Numbered from the stretch's first letter, positions 16,776 to 27,096 are shown. The stretch is 64,000 nucleotides of DNA from Mycetocola manganoxydans (GCF_003667545.1 NZ_RCUV01000005.1:1-64000), one strand, 5' to 3'. Numbers and translations are program-made. The notes: generated by a model from the sequence alone, not told the origin.

Positions 16776-17759
16776 TCAGTGGGACGACAGCGGAGGCGCT
16801 GTCGTCCCTCTCGTGATGAGTCGGTGGGGCATGACCTTCTGGCCAGGGTCGGTCAGGCTGAGAAGTCGTTCGACAGCGAGTTCGCCCATCCGTTCGAGCG
16901 GCTGGGCGATCGTGCTGAGTGCCGGGTAGACATGAGTGGCGGTGCGGGTGTTGTCGAAGCCGAGCACCGAGATGTCATGCGGAACCCTGCGTCCGATGCG
17001 CTGGAGCTCGTTGACCACGGCGGCGCCCATCTCATCGCTCAACGCGAAGACGGCGGTGAGGTGGGGATCGGTTGCCAGCAGTCGGTGCAGCGCAGGGGGA
17101 GCGCTGTCGTACAGTGAGTTGCCCTGTTCGAGCACAGCGGGCCTGCCCGCTTCGGCCATGGCGCGCCGGTAACCGCGCTCCCGCACCGCGTTGACAAGGG
17201 TGGACTGCGGGTCGCCGGCGAGCAGGCCGATCCGCTCGTGGCCGAGCGCAAGTAGGTGCTTCGTTCCGTCGTAGGCCGCGCGCTCGTCGTCGATGCCGAT
17301 GCTGGGAAAACGGATGCCGTCGCGAATGGCGACCGAGATGAGCGGCACGTTCGAACCCAGCACGCGGCGCATCTCCGGGGTGATCGCCGCTGAGATGAGG
17401 ATGACTCCGGCCGAGCGGTAGGTGCGCAGTGTGCGGAGGTACCCCGGCGCGAAAGTCGAGCCCTGGCCGGTTCGGCCGAGCATCACCGAGTAGCCGCCCT
17501 CCCTGGCGGCGTGTTCGACGCCACTCATCACTTGCGAGGCGAGGGCATCCGAGACCATCGGGGCGAGTACGCCGATCACCGACGACTGCTTCATCTTGAG
17601 TCCGCGGGCGAAAGTGTCCGGTTCGTAGTGCAGGGCGGCGACGGCTTCCTCGACCCTGACCTTCGTCTCGTCCGAGTAGCCGACCAGTCCATTCACCACT
17701 CGCGACACGGTCGCGGGCGAGACTCCGGCCCGGCTGGCGACGTCGCGGATCGTGACCAT
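16776..17759 (-). CDS. LacI-family repressor of the mal operon
   Basis: A 327-aa LacI/GalR regulator. Residues 3-24 form the HTH (TIRDVASRAGVSPATVSRVV), followed by the hinge helix and a periplasmic-binding-protein-like sensor core with FPSIGIDDERAAYDG and SVLGFDNTRTATHV. ATG 17759 is chosen because GGGAGGG lies just upstream; a start nine codons earlier has no SD. It is the first gene of the operon, so it probably represses itself and the transporter until the sugar inducer binds. Two operator-like palindromes lie upstream at 17804 and 17858. Confidence 0.9.
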   Translation of the reverse strand: MVTIRDVASRAGVSPATVSRVVNGLVGYSDETKVRVEEAVAALHYEPDTFARGLKMKQSSVIGVLAPMVSDALASQVMSGVEHAAREGGYSVMLGRTGQGSTFAPGYLRTLRTYRSAGVILISAAITPEMRRVLGSNVPLISVAIRDGIRFPSIGIDDERAAYDGTKHLLALGHERIGLLAGDPQSTLVNAVRERGYRRAMAEAGRPAVLEQGNSLYDSAPPALHRLLATDPHLTAVFALSDEMGAAVVNELQRIGRRVPHDISVLGFDNTRTATHVYPALSTIAQPLERMGELAVERLLSLTDPGQKVMPHRLITRGTTAPPLSSH

Positions 17760-17803
17760 AACGCCCTCCCTTGGACCGGCCCGCACCAGGTGCGAATCAA
17801 GTG

Positions 17804-17816
17804 GTAAATCGTTTAC
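17804..17816. promoter_or_regulatory. LacI-type operator O1
   Basis: GTAAATCGTTTAC has perfect 5-bp arms (GTAAA/TTTAC) and matches the GTAAACGTTTAC-like consensus of LacI-family operators. It lies about 45 bp upstream of the lacI start and so within the likely promoter of the lacI-malEFG operon. Confidence 0.65.
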
Positions 17817-17857
17817 GTAACGTGCTCCGAAAGACTAAGGAGGGCCGGGGAGGTCAC

Positions 17858-17869
17858 GCAAACGTTTAC
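17858..17869. promoter_or_regulatory. LacI-type operator O2
   Basis: GCAAACGTTTAC contains the palindromic AAACGTTT core with one mismatch in the outer arm. It is centred about 53 bp from O1, close to five helical turns, which would allow cooperative binding or looping. It abuts the stop codon of the next upstream gene. Confidence 0.6.
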
Positions 17870-18714
17870 TAAACAGGGGAGTTGGTCGCAGGCACTCCCG
17901 CCCAGAAGTTCACGATCGACGTGGCCAGCGCTGCCGGCTGTTCGAGTGGAATGAGCGTGCGTGCGCGCTCGATCGTGACCGCCGTGGCATCCGGAGTGAG
18001 AGCGGCAGCCCGCTGTGCGTCGGCCGGGCTCCAGTCACCGCGGTCATCGGATGCCACGAAGAGGCTCGGAATCCGGATGTCGGCAAGGTGGCCGGTCACG
18101 TCTGAGCGGTCGAGGATGAACGAGCGGAGTGCGAATGCCATGCTCGAGCGCGTCGGGCGCCCGAGGGAGTCGAGAACGACCTGGCGCAGGTGGGAGTTCG
18201 ACGCCGACTCCTCGGTCAGCATGGCGCTGACGATGGCCTCCCGCACCGGGCCAACAGGACCGGCAATCCGCAGCAGCGGCTTGAGCACCCCGATCTTCCG
18301 GCGAAGGTGTGGAGGGATCGGCTCGGTCGGTGAACTGATCGCCACGAAGCTGCGCAGGAGCGACGGATCCCGGGCGAGCTCATAACCGACGTGCCCGCCG
18401 AACGCATTGCCCACCCAGTCGACTCGGCCGGCATCGAGGGCCTTCAGGAGATCCCGCGCGGCCCCGGCTGCCTCGGCGATACTGCTTCGACGCCGGAGCG
18501 GCTGGCTCAGCCCCAGGCCAGGAGGATCGACGAGGACAAGACGGCGAGGCTCGCGCGACCCATCGAGCAGGAGGGTAAGGGTGGGGTCCCAGGTGTGGCT
18601 GTCGACGAACATCGATGACCAGAGAACCGTTGTGCGGCCTGTTCCGATGACGCGGGTGTGGAGTTGTCCGAGCCGGGTTTCGATTCGCTCGGTGTGTTCA
18701 GGGGGAGTGATCAT
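17869..18714 (-). CDS. Alpha/beta-hydrolase-fold protein lacking catalytic Ser and His
   Basis: A 281-aa alpha/beta hydrolase by overall pattern: LVLVDPPGLGLSQP, a nucleophile-elbow strand WVGNAFGGHVGYELA, acid-loop LFVASDDRGDWSP and the terminal segment TLIPLEQPAAL. At the elbow the expected Ser of GxSxG is Ala (GNAFGG). The expected His before LIPLEQP is Thr. Only the Asp of the triad appears conserved, so hydrolytic activity is unlikely, and a binding or regulatory role is possible. It is divergent from a TetR gene with a palindromic operator between them, which makes it the probable target. The start (ATG 18714) fits leaderless expression from TAACAT. Confidence 0.75.
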   Translation of the reverse strand: MITPPEHTERIETRLGQLHTRVIGTGRTTVLWSSMFVDSHTWDPTLTLLLDGSREPRRLVLVDPPGLGLSQPLRRRSSIAEAAGAARDLLKALDAGRVDWVGNAFGGHVGYELARDPSLLRSFVAISSPTEPIPPHLRRKIGVLKPLLRIAGPVGPVREAIVSAMLTEESASNSHLRQVVLDSLGRPTRSSMAFALRSFILDRSDVTGHLADIRIPSLFVASDDRGDWSPADAQRAAALTPDATAVTIERARTLIPLEQPAALATSIVNFWAGVPATNSPV

Positions 18715-18720
18715 TTTTTG

Positions 18721-18739
18721 ATGTTAGCTTGACTAACAT
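18721..18739. promoter_or_regulatory. TetR operator with two overlapping leaderless promoters
   Basis: ATGTTAG (18721-18727) and CTAACAT (18733-18739) are perfect 7-bp inverted arms around CTTGA. The palindrome fills the 23 bp between two divergent start codons. On the plus strand TAGCTT (18725-18730) is a -10 box 7 nt before ATG 18738. On the minus strand TAACAT (18726-18721) is a -10 box 6 nt before ATG 18714. A bound regulator would cover both. Confidence 0.75.
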
Positions 18740-19340
18740 GAAAAGTCGACAGTATCGGATGACGACCCGCGCGGACGCAGTGGAACTGACGGGGGAGCGG
18801 ATCATCGACGCGATGCTGGCCCGACTCCGGAGCACCCCGTACGAGCGAATCCGGCTGGAAGACGTTGCCTCCGACGCCGGGGTCACGCAGCAAACGGTCA
18901 TCCGTCGGTTCGGAGGTAAGCCGGGGCTGATGACCGCCACGGTGGAGCGGGAGCTCGGCAGAATCATTCGAGCGCGTGAGGAGGCTGCCCAGTCGACCCC
19001 GTTCGAGACCATCCATGCCCTCGTCGACCATTACGAGTACTACGGTGCCCTGATCCTGAAGACCTACTCCGAAGCTCCGCTCGTGCCCGGGCTCCCAAAA
19101 ATCGCCGCGCAGGGGCGCGCCTTCCACGTCGACTGGTGTCGTCGTGCGTTCGCCGGGCATTTGCGCCCGGCACCGGACGAGGTTTCACGGCGGGTTGATC
19201 TCGCGCAGGTCATCGCGATCTGTGATGCAACGACGTGGCGAATTCTCCGCCACGACGGGGGGCTCGACCCAACTGAGACCGAGCATGCTCTCGCAGAGTT
19301 GCTGCGGCCACTCCTCACCGTCGACGCACGCGACGACTGA
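18738..19340 (+). CDS. TetR-family regulator, divergent from the degenerate hydrolase
   Basis: A 200-aa TetR-type protein. The N-terminal HTH spans about residues 15-60 (IRLEDVASDAGVTQQTVIRRFGGKPGLMTATVERE). The rest is a helical ligand/dimer domain. ATG 18738 is preferred because a TANNNT box sits seven bases upstream; a TTG nine bases earlier and an ATG at 18759 are alternatives. The protein probably binds the palindrome overlapping its own start and controls both itself and the hydrolase-like gene. The ligand is unknown. Confidence 0.85.
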   Translation: MKSRQYRMTTRADAVELTGERIIDAMLARLRSTPYERIRLEDVASDAGVTQQTVIRRFGGKPGLMTATVERELGRIIRAREEAAQSTPFETIHALVDHYEYYGALILKTYSEAPLVPGLPKIAAQGRAFHVDWCRRAFAGHLRPAPDEVSRRVDLAQVIAICDATTWRILRHDGGLDPTETEHALAELLRPLLTVDARDD

Positions 19341-19341
19341 G

Positions 19342-19947
19342 CTACAGCCCGAGCAGCAGGCTCGCCGCGATCGCGAGCATGACCACGGCGATGAGTGCGT
19401 CGAGGACGCGCCACGACACCGCCTCGGCGAAGAGGGGCCGGAGCAGACGAGAGCCGAAGCCGAGAGCCGTGAACCACACGATGCTTCCGGAGATCGCGCC
19501 GGCGGCGAACCACCAGCGTGCGTCTTCGTAGGTGGCTCCGATCGAGCCGAGGAGCACGACGGTATCGAGGTACACGTGCGGGTTGAGCCACGTGAGCGCG
19601 AGCGCCGTGGCGATGGCGGTTCCGAGAGGCACAGGCCTGCCCGAAGGGTCGGCGTCGAGCTTGCCGGGCCGAGCCGCGCGAACAGCCGAACGGACCCCAT
19701 ACCAGGTCAGGAATGCGGCACCGGCGATGCGCACGACGACCAGCAGCCAGTCCGCCTGTTCGATCAGCGCGCCCAGGCCCCAGATCCCGAGCGCGATCAG
19801 TATGGCATCCGAGAGCGCGCAGATCGCGACGATCCAGATCACGTGTTCTTTTCGCAGTCCCTGCCGGAGCACGAAGGCGTTCTGCGCACCGATGGCCACG
19901 ATGAGGGAGAGGCCGAGCCCGAAACCGGCCAGCAGGGGAGACGTCAT
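19342..19947 (-). CDS. lysE: LysE/ArgO-family basic amino acid exporter
   Basis: A 201-aa membrane protein with about six transmembrane helices. It opens with PLLAGFGLGLSLIVAIGAQNAFVLRQGL, where GAQNAFVLRQG is the LysE signature, and has TALALTWLNPHVYLDTVVLLG in the middle. It exports lysine and/or arginine when internal pools rise. I start at ATG 19947 (MTSPLL), which aligns with the family N-terminus; the frame could begin at 19980. It is divergent from the lysG-type activator, the classical arrangement. Confidence 0.88.
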   Translation of the reverse strand: MTSPLLAGFGLGLSLIVAIGAQNAFVLRQGLRKEHVIWIVAICALSDAILIALGIWGLGALIEQADWLLVVVRIAGAAFLTWYGVRSAVRAARPGKLDADPSGRPVPLGTAIATALALTWLNPHVYLDTVVLLGSIGATYEDARWWFAAGAISGSIVWFTALGFGSRLLRPLFAEAVSWRVLDALIAVVMLAIAASLLLGL

Positions 19948-20003
19948 GGGTTCAACGCTAGAGGCTGTGCCACCATTCACGTAGCTAAAGAATCTTCAGG
20001 GCC

Positions 20004-20018
20004 ATTAGTATCGCTAAT
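20004..20018. promoter_or_regulatory. LysR-type binding site before lysG
   Basis: ATTAG and CTAAT form perfect 5-bp arms around TATCG, giving a T-N11-A type dyad typical of LysR regulators. It ends two bases before the lysG ATG (20020) and lies in the divergent lysE/lysG region, so it should be an autoregulatory and activation site. Confidence 0.55.
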
Positions 20019-20019
20019 T

Positions 20020-20904
20020 ATGGACCTGTCCCAGCTGCAAGCCCTGCGGGCCGCCGTCGACACCGGCACGTTCGAGGCCGCCGCACGGGCGCTGCACGTC
20101 ACGCCATCCGCGATTAGTCAGCGAATCCGGGCGCTCGAAAACGCCGTCGGCGGGCTGCTGTTACGCCGGACGAAACCGATCGAAGCGACAGCGCTCGGGG
20201 CCACCTATCTCAAGCTCGCCCGGCAGATCGCGTCATTGACAGCGGATGCCGCCGCAGAGGCGGCGCACGGAACCGGTGGTGAGTGGCCCGCGGTGTCCCT
20301 CGCGATCAACGGGGATTCGCTCGCGACGTGGGCACTTCCGGCGCTCGCGCCCCTGGCCAACGAGATCACCTTCGACATCCACCGGGAGGACCAGGACCAT
20401 TCCGCTGAACTGCTGCGCGACGGAACGGTGATGGCAGCGATCACGACCCAGTCCACTCCGGTGCAGGGCTGCACCTCCGCTGCGCTCGGGATCATGCATT
20501 ACCGCCCCGTGGCATCCCCGGCATTCGTCACCCGGTGGTTCGCGGGTGGGGTGAGCGCGGTGACCCTAGCGGCAGCGCCCGTGGTCGTTTTCGACGTGAA
20601 GGACGACATCCAGCACCGATACCTTCGGTCGTTCTCGCGCGCCAGGCTCGCACCGCCGCAGCACTTCGTCCCGGTGTCGGCCGACTTCGCCGAGGCGGTG
20701 AGGCTGGGCTTCGGCTGGGCCCTGCTGCCCGACCAGCAATCGAAGGGACTGCTGGAATCGGGCGACCTGGTCGAGCTCGACGCCGGCCAGACGGTCGATG
20801 TCGCCCTGTACTGGCAGCAATGGGCGTTACGCACTCGCGCCCTCGACCGCGTCGCCGAAGCGATGGCGGTCGCCGCGGCACGAGAGCTCACACCCGCGCG
20901 CTGA
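20020..20904 (+). CDS. lysG: LysR-family activator LysG/ArgP
   Basis: A 294-aa LysR regulator of the ArgP/LysG group. The winged HTH occupies residues 1-60 (LSQLQALRAAVDTGTFEAAA, then TPSAISQRIRALE). The rest is the two-lobed effector domain with FGWALLPDQQ near the end. I start at ATG 20020 because MDLSQLQAL is the conserved family N-terminus; the frame is open upstream but that sequence is antisense to lysE. It should activate lysE when lysine or arginine is bound. Confidence 0.9.
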   Translation: MDLSQLQALRAAVDTGTFEAAARALHVTPSAISQRIRALENAVGGLLLRRTKPIEATALGATYLKLARQIASLTADAAAEAAHGTGGEWPAVSLAINGDSLATWALPALAPLANEITFDIHREDQDHSAELLRDGTVMAAITTQSTPVQGCTSAALGIMHYRPVASPAFVTRWFAGGVSAVTLAAAPVVVFDVKDDIQHRYLRSFSRARLAPPQHFVPVSADFAEAVRLGFGWALLPDQQSKGLLESGDLVELDAGQTVDVALYWQQWALRTRALDRVAEAMAVAAARELTPAR

Positions 20905-20910
20905 CGTCGC

Positions 20911-21390
20911 TCAGCGCAGCGGCTTACGCATCTGCTGGGTGACGACGCTGTAACCACTCGATTGGTAGAGGGCGATGGCGGTCGGGTTGTTCCCGAAGAC
21001 ATTCAGTTCGAGTGCGCCGATGCCTTCGGCGGCGACGAGTCGTTCGATGTCGGCCAGCAGCAGCCTGCCGAAGCCCTCACCGCGATGCGCTTCGTCGATC
21101 TCGATGTCGTACAGGAAGGCGGTGTCAAGAGCACCGCGCGGGTGATCGAGGCTGACCCAGGCTCGACCGACGGCCTGTCCGTCCTCGCCGATCGCCAGGA
21201 CGAGAAACGTCCGGGGAGTGTCGATGCCCTGCGGCAGAAGCTGAGCGTTCTGTGCGAGGGCTCGATCGAGCGCGTCTTCGCGGGGCCAGTTGCCCGCCGC
21301 GACCTGATCCTCTGCGTACTCGTGTGCCAGCGCCGACTGCCAGTGGTCGAACTCGTCCTGCGTCATCGGGCGCGTCGTCAGCCGCGGCAT
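20911..21390 (-). CDS. GNAT-family N-acetyltransferase
   Basis: A 159-aa acetyltransferase. Strand beta4/motif A is visible as FLYDIEIDEAHRGEGFGRLLLADIERL, with the acetyl-CoA loop RGEGFG, and motif B as LNVFGNNPTAIALYQSSGY. The start ATG 21390 lies one base after the stop of the serine hydrolase gene, so the two are coupled. The substrate is unknown. Confidence 0.85.
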   Translation of the reverse strand: MPRLTTRPMTQDEFDHWQSALAHEYAEDQVAAGNWPREDALDRALAQNAQLLPQGIDTPRTFLVLAIGEDGQAVGRAWVSLDHPRGALDTAFLYDIEIDEAHRGEGFGRLLLADIERLVAAEGIGALELNVFGNNPTAIALYQSSGYSVVTQQMRKPLR

Positions 21391-21391
21391 G

Positions 21392-22822
21392 TCAGCGTCC
21401 ACCGGTGATGACGGGTTTCGCGGCCGGGTTGCGCATCGAGGAGAGCGAGGGGCGGGAAAGCGGCTCCGTCTCCCATCCGACCGTGAAGGTACGGTCTCGC
21501 ACGTCGAGGGCAACGTGCAGCCGGTGCGGTTGCTCGAGGAAGATCACGTCCACGAGAAGACGACCGCCGTCATCACTCCAGGCGGCGCTGGCCGCTGTGG
21601 CGTCGGTCGTGATCCATTCTCCGCAACCCGCGACGATATCGAGTTCGCTCCGGTCCTCCGCGACGGTGAGCGCGATCCGCGTATCGTCGCCGCCCGAGAT
21701 GTCGACTCTCGTCACTCCCTGCACCGACGCGACCGCCGCGGGAGCGAACGAGGCTGCCTCGACTCGTCCCGTGCCGGATGCCTGGGGGACGGGCGGGAGG
21801 GCGAGGGATGCAGTTCGGCCAGCGAGCGCGGCATCCGCTTCGTCGCTTCCCAGTGGTCTGTCGTCCGTCCCGATCGCCGGAAGCAGGTGTTTCCAGGCGA
21901 GGGTGAGTACTCCCTGCATGTCTGTGCTCTGACCGGTCATCGCGAGGACCAGGTCGTGCTCAGGAAGAACGACGCAGAACTGTCCGAACGCGCCGTCACC
22001 GCGGTAGCCGTGGCGTGCCATCCAGAACTGGAAGCCGTAGCCCTGCTCCCAGTCGGATGCGGAATCCGTGCCCGTCGATATGTGCGGTCTTGTTGCCTCA
22101 TCGACCCACGCGGCGGGAAGGAGCTGGCGACCGTTCCACTGGCCTTTGTGCAGGTAGAGCTGGCCGAGCTTGGCGATGGCTTCGGTGTTCGCGTACATCC
22201 CGCTGAAGCCGATTTCATGCCCCATGCCGTCGCGGACCCAGCCGACGCCGTCGATACCGAGTGGTTCGAAGAGTCGTGGCTGGAGGTACTCGGTCAACAA
22301 CTGGCCGGTGGCGCGCTGGACGATGAGGCCGGCCGTGTAGGTGCAGGGCTGGTTGTAGGCGAACACCGTTCCGGGATCCTCGTCCGGTGGCAGAAGCAGG
22401 AAGCCCCTGGCGATGCTCGCTCGGTCGAGCTCGAGCGCCCGATCGAGCGTCTCGTCTCGGTGTCCGCTCGCCATGGACAACAGGTGCCGGACTTTCATCG
22501 CGCGGGACCGGGGATCCGTGACCTCCGCGTCGAGTTCGGGGAAGTGGCTCACCACGGTGTCGTCGAGGCTCAGCAGGCCCTCGTCGACGGCGAAACCGAC
22601 GGCGGTGGAGGTGAAGCTCTTGCTCAGCGAGTAGAGCAGGTGCGTTCGTTCGGGGCTGTACGGAGCCCACCAGCCTTCGGCGATAACGGCGCCTCCGCGG
22701 AGCAGCATGACGCTGTGCGGTTCGACGTTCGGCGCCGACTCGAGGGCATCGAGGAAGGTGGAGACTCCCTGCGCGTCGACGGAATGGGCGGACGGTGTGC
22801 TTCTCGGCAATGAGCTCTGCAT
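21392..22822 (-). CDS. Beta-lactamase-fold serine hydrolase
   Basis: A 476-aa class C beta-lactamase/DD-peptidase-like protein (COG1680 type). The nucleophile motif SLSKSF (SxxK) and the AYNQP motif (YxN) are both present, followed by a C-terminal domain of about 130 residues that looks beta-rich. No signal peptide is seen, so it may be a cytosolic esterase or amidase. It is the upstream gene of a pair with an acetyltransferase. Confidence 0.82.
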   Translation of the reverse strand: MQSSLPRSTPSAHSVDAQGVSTFLDALESAPNVEPHSVMLLRGGAVIAEGWWAPYSPERTHLLYSLSKSFTSTAVGFAVDEGLLSLDDTVVSHFPELDAEVTDPRSRAMKVRHLLSMASGHRDETLDRALELDRASIARGFLLLPPDEDPGTVFAYNQPCTYTAGLIVQRATGQLLTEYLQPRLFEPLGIDGVGWVRDGMGHEIGFSGMYANTEAIAKLGQLYLHKGQWNGRQLLPAAWVDEATRPHISTGTDSASDWEQGYGFQFWMARHGYRGDGAFGQFCVVLPEHDLVLAMTGQSTDMQGVLTLAWKHLLPAIGTDDRPLGSDEADAALAGRTASLALPPVPQASGTGRVEAASFAPAAVASVQGVTRVDISGGDDTRIALTVAEDRSELDIVAGCGEWITTDATAASAAWSDDGGRLLVDVIFLEQPHRLHVALDVRDRTFTVGWETEPLSRPSLSSMRNPAAKPVITGGR

Positions 22823-22868
22823 GGTCCCATGCTAGAGCGACGGCGTCACGCTGACGCGGACCGGTGAT

Positions 22869-22895
22869 TTTGCACTAATCAAGGTTTGGTGCAAA
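22869..22895. promoter_or_regulatory. TetR operator upstream of the TetR-DHA2 exporter operon
   Basis: TTTGCAC (22869-22875) and GTGCAAA (22889-22895) are perfect 7-bp arms, and the match extends to 10 bp with one mismatch. The site lies about 10-35 bp before the GTG start of the TetR gene, where a bound repressor would block its promoter. It is a natural autoregulatory operator for the operon. Confidence 0.7.
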
Positions 22896-22905
22896 GATTC
22901 ACTTT

Positions 22906-25193
<2,288 letters not shown>

Positions 25194-25242
25194 CACTCTC
25201 GTTCGCGCGCAAGGAGGGGTCGCACAAACGGTCGTTTCGAGC

Positions 25243-25303
25243 CTTGCGTGGCCAGTAATGGTCGAAAGTCGTGAGCGCTTTCAGCCAAAAGTGGCCACGC
25301 AAG
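25243..25303 (-). repeat. Structured intergenic repeat, copy B
   Basis: A 61-nt element. Terminal arms CTTGCGTGGCCA and TGGCCACGCAAG pair perfectly. On the minus strand it reads: arm, TTTTGGCTG, 16 nt, TCGACCATTA, arm. The arm matches copy A (TTGCGTGGCCAC), and the two inner boxes match copies A and C in sequence and spacing. It lies between the exporter stop and the rluA-like gene. Confidence 0.78.
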
Positions 25304-25311
25304 AAGTGCTC

Positions 25312-25333
25312 CCAGCCACAAGGGGCCACGCAG
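25312..25333 (-). repeat. Extra half-unit beside repeat copy B
   Basis: The minus strand of this segment reads CTGCGTGGCCCCTTGTGGCT, the 5' half of the repeat unit (arm plus GGCTG box) with two changes. It stands in tandem with copy B and lacks a matching 3' half. Copy C also has one extra half-unit. Confidence 0.6.
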
Positions 25334-25375
25334 CGCGGATGCGAGGCGCCCAGCCAACCCGGATACCATCGCAGG

Positions 25376-26305
25376 GTGCCTCCCCGTTCTCCGCTTCCGC
25401 AACGACACGGGCTCGACCCGGCGTGGATGCGCACACCGGACCTGGACCGGTCCCGGCCGGACCCGTGGCCGACGATGGGCGCGTGGCTCGATGAGCGGTT
25501 GCACGAGTTTCTCGACGTGGAGGCGTTTCTTGCCGATGGCCGGTTCCTCTACGCGGATGGTTCTGCCGCGGTCGGGACGGATCCGTATCGCCCGCACACC
25601 TTCGTCTGGTTCCACCGCGACCTGCGGGAGGAAGCGTCCGTCCCAGGCACGATCCACGTGATCCACCGGGATGAGCGGATCGTCGTGATCGACAAACCTC
25701 CGTTCCTCGCGACGATCCCGCGCGGTCGGCACGTAAAGCAGAGTGTCGTCGTTCGGATGCGAGCAGAGCTGGGACTGCCGGAACTGTCACCGCTCCACCG
25801 GCTCGACCGTGTGACATCCGGGCTGCTGATCCTCGCCACCGAGAAACGCTGGCGCGCGGCATACCAGACCCTGTTCCAGCGGGGAGAGGTGAGCAAGGTG
25901 TACCGCGCCATGGCTCCGGTGCGCGAGGACCTCGAGCTGCCCGCGACCGTGAGCAACCACCTCATCAAACGCCGGGGCCACCTGCAGGCCGAGATTCTTG
26001 ACGGGATGCCCGCGAACTCCGAATCGAGAATCGAACTCGACTCCGTGCTTGACGACTCGCGCGCCGTCTACCGCCTCACCCCGCGGACCGGGCGCACCCA
26101 CCAGCTGCGGATGCATATGCTCAGCCTCGACATCCCGATCAGCGGTGACCCGCTCTACCCCGAGGTGCAGGACATCTCGGTCGACGACTTCGCCCACCCG
26201 CTGCAACTGCTCGCGAGCGAGCTGAGTTTCACCGACCCGGTGGACGGCACACTCCGGCACTTCGAGAGCGTGCGATCGTTGCCTCTCGTTTCTGAAGCGG
26301 ACTAG
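25376..26305 (+). CDS. RluA-family pseudouridine synthase
   Basis: A 309-aa synthase. The catalytic loop LHRLDRVTSGLLI carries the essential Asp, and GRTHQLRMHM is the conserved motif III. An N-terminal region of about 85 residues precedes VIHRDERIVVIDKPPFLAT. The start is GTG 25376: TACCAT at 25364-25369 is a -10 box six bases upstream, which indicates a leaderless mRNA. A frame open 35 codons further upstream runs through the repeat element and is not used. The RNA target (23S rRNA or tRNA) is not determinable. Its stop overlaps the convergent dehydrogenase stop. Confidence 0.88.
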   Translation: MPPRSPLPQRHGLDPAWMRTPDLDRSRPDPWPTMGAWLDERLHEFLDVEAFLADGRFLYADGSAAVGTDPYRPHTFVWFHRDLREEASVPGTIHVIHRDERIVVIDKPPFLATIPRGRHVKQSVVVRMRAELGLPELSPLHRLDRVTSGLLILATEKRWRAAYQTLFQRGEVSKVYRAMAPVREDLELPATVSNHLIKRRGHLQAEILDGMPANSESRIELDSVLDDSRAVYRLTPRTGRTHQLRMHMLSLDIPISGDPLYPEVQDISVDDFAHPLQLLASELSFTDPVDGTLRHFESVRSLPLVSEAD

Positions 26306-27096
26306 ACCGAGAAACCGCCGTCGGCCTTGACCAGCTGGCCCGATATCCACCGGCCAGCGGGGGAGACGAGGAAGCTGACGACGTTGGCGATGTCGGTCGG
26401 CGTTCCGAGCCGGCCCGTCGGCTGGCGCGCAACTCCCGACGCACGGATCTCGTCGTCCATCCAGCCGGTGTCGACCGGCCCGGGGTTGAGCGCGTTCGAG
26501 GAGATGCCACGTTCGCCGAGTTCACGCGCGGCGGCGATCACGATGCGATCGAGCGCGCCCTTGCTCGAGCCGTAGGGCAGGTTATGGACGACGTGGTCGC
26601 TCGTGAGCGCCACGATCGCGCCGCCCTCCGGGGGAGCCTGGAGCGCGAACGCCCGGATGAGCAGCCACGCCGCCCGCACATTCACGGCGTAGTGGCGGTC
26701 GAAACTCTCGACGGTCGTGTCGAGGATGCTTGAGTCCACCGACTCCGAATGCGACAGGATCAGCGCGGAGACGGGACCCAGTTCGGCGGCAGCGAGGTCC
26801 AGGATTTCGGCCGGTGCAACCGGATCCTCGAGGTCGGCTTCGATGGCGAGCACCCGGCGACCCGTGGCACGCAGCTCTTCGGCGATCTCGGACGGGCTCT
26901 CGGCGGTTCCTCCGAGCGACATCCGGCTTTCGTACGGTGTCCAGTAGTTGAAGGCGATGTCCCAGCCCTCCTCGGCGAGCCGGAGCGCGATCCCGCGGGC
27001 GATCCCGTTTCTGCGACCGAGTCCCGTGATGAGAGCGACGCGCGGCGCGGCATCCGCGTTCACGGTGCTGGACTCTGTGCGGTTCGGCGAAGTCAT
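26302..27096 (-). CDS. Short-chain dehydrogenase/reductase
   Basis: A 264-aa Rossmann oxidoreductase. The dinucleotide loop ITGLGRRNGIARGIA, a central VNVRAAWLLIR, catalytic Ser in ALTSDHVV and the YGSSK catalytic Tyr/Lys pair are all present, followed by SNALNPGPVDTGW. The loop TGxxxxxGIA resembles the FabG/FabI-like variant of SDRs. Substrate unknown. The stop codon shares four bases with that of the convergent rluA-like gene. Confidence 0.85.
   Translation of the reverse strand: MTSPNRTESSTVNADAAPRVALITGLGRRNGIARGIALRLAEEGWDIAFNYWTPYESRMSLGGTAESPSEIAEELRATGRRVLAIEADLEDPVAPAEILDLAAAELGPVSALILSHSESVDSSILDTTVESFDRHYAVNVRAAWLLIRAFALQAPPEGGAIVALTSDHVVHNLPYGSSKGALDRIVIAAARELGERGISSNALNPGPVDTGWMDDEIRASGVARQPTGRLGTPTDIANVVSFLVSPAGRWISGQLVKADGGFSV

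Noticed and set aside
19144-20019. Extended N-terminus of the LysG frame
   Set aside because: The frame is open but runs antisense to lysE; the conserved LysR N-terminus begins at 20020, next to a LysR-type dyad.
25271-25375. 35-codon N-terminal extension of the rluA-like gene
   Set aside because: It would translate the repeat element; the GTG at 25376 has a leaderless -10 box and matches the usual protein start.
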